Of a DNA stretch of 6,015 nucleotides, positions 5,516 to 6,015 are shown one piece after another. Source of the stretch: Caldithrix sp. (GTDB lineage: Bacteria; KSB1; UBA2214; DYKH01); contig DYKH01000276.1 in NCBI GenBank assembly GCA_020722685.1, positions 1 through 6,015 on the forward strand, read 5' to 3'. The translations under genes and the position numbers were made by a program. The notes below the pieces were generated by a model. That model searched no databases. It had not been told where the DNA came from and saw only the letters and a list, made by a program, of their open reading frames with translations. Positions within the stretch are counted from its first letter, which is position 1. Every line of letters starts with the position of its first letter.

Positions 5516-6015
5516 ATGAAGAAACTGCTGTTGCTGGTCCTGCTGGTCGCTATCCTCATAGTCTCAGTTCTACTTCAAACAAATGCGGTCGCCGCTGCGG
5601 ACAGCCAGAGCGAGGATCAACGCCTGCAATGGTTCCGCGATGCCAAGTTCGGCATGTTCATCCATTGGGGTGTGTATTCCATGCTGGGGCGGCATGAGTG
5701 GGTGCGCCAGTTGTGTCACATCCCATTGGCGGAATATCAGTATTATGTGGACAATTTCAATCCGGTTCAGTTCAATCCGGATCAATGGGTGGACATTGCC
5801 AAGTCCGGCGGCGTCAAATACATTGTGATCACTTCCAAACATCACGATGGCTTTTGTATATGGGACAGCAAATACACCGATTATGACATCATGCATAGCA
5901 AGTACGGCAAGGATGCGTTGGGCATGTTGGTCAAGTCGGCCAAGAAAAAAGGCATGCCGCTGGGATTCTACCATTCCATCATGGACTGGCATCATCCGGA
6001 TTATTTGCCGCGCCG
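5516..6015 (+). CDS. Secreted GH29 alpha-L-fucosidase, N-terminal part (cut by window edge)
   Basis: The first 166 codons of a glycoside hydrolase family 29 alpha-L-fucosidase, which releases terminal L-fucose with retention of configuration. Residues 1-28 are a Sec signal peptide (MKKLLLLVLL, hydrophobic core, likely cleavage near A-V-A-A-A), so it acts in the periplasm or outside. The catalytic domain begins QRLQWFRDAKFGMFIHWGVYS (H50-W51-G52), followed by E61-W62 in the sugar-binding position, then ITSKHHDGFCIWDS (H109-H110-D111-G112-F113), the family hallmark, and FYHSIMDWHHPDY (151-163). By family knowledge the nucleophile Asp and the acid/base lie further on, outside this window. The frame is open to the last base. 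The start is set by AAGGAGG at 5499-5505; ATG 5510 is the alternative. It is divergent from the deacetylase and shares its upstream region. Confidence 0.93.
   Translation, partial: MKKLLLLVLLVAILIVSVLLQTNAVAAADSQSEDQRLQWFRDAKFGMFIHWGVYSMLGRHEWVRQLCHIPLAEYQYYVDNFNPVQFNPDQWVDIAKSGGVKYIVITSKHHDGFCIWDSKYTDYDIMHSKYGKDALGMLVKSAKKKGMPLGFYHSIMDWHHPDYLPR

Noticed and set aside
1..6015. CRISPR array, tRNA/rRNA, transposase, phage or toxin-antitoxin genes
   Set aside because: The tandem repeats have 6- and 7-nt periods without spacers. No cloverleaf, transposase motif or phage-type protein was seen on either strand.

Overview
This window (base composition near 50% GC by eye) carries six protein-coding genes: five complete and one cut by the right edge. 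Nothing in it fixes the species. The mix of twin-arginine (Tat) exported oxidoreductases and sulfatases, a GH29 fucosidase, strong AGGAGG-type ribosome binding sites and several kinds of short intergenic repeat suits an uncultured polysaccharide-degrading bacterium of the FCB or PVC superphyla (KSB1/Calditrichota-like, Planctomycetota-like or similar). That placement is inference only.

Left part (1-2362, all + strand). A short dispersed-repeat-like sequence at 7-33 precedes a small retropepsin-like aspartic protease (82-486). A two-gene unit follows: an exported metallo-beta-lactamase-fold hydrolase of the UlaG-like type (594-1355) and, 29 bp later, a Tat-exported aldo/keto reductase (1385-2362).

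Middle (2363-2807) is a 445-bp gene-free stretch. It holds a 38-nt nearly symmetrical hairpin (2516-2553), a small perfect hairpin (2635-2650) and a degenerate hexanucleotide array (2651-2728). The array ends 79 bp before a Tat/lipoprotein-type, formylglycine-dependent sulfatase (2808-4301, + strand).

Right part. A membrane-anchored NodB-type polysaccharide deacetylase (5212-4334, - strand) converges on the sulfatase. A six-unit heptanucleotide repeat (4307-4348) fills the junction and encodes the deacetylase's last residues. A 300-bp divergent intergenic region separates it from the start of a secreted GH29 alpha-L-fucosidase (5516 to beyond 6015).

Taken together, sulfatase, fucosidase and carbohydrate deacetylase, with an exported oxidoreductase and hydrolase nearby, suggest a locus acting on sulfated, fucose-containing glycans outside the cytoplasm. 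The families are clear from motifs; the shared substrate is inference. I found no RNA gene, CRISPR array, transposase, phage gene or clearly novel system. The most unusual material is the repeat content of the intergenic regions and its intrusion into coding ends and apparent starts.
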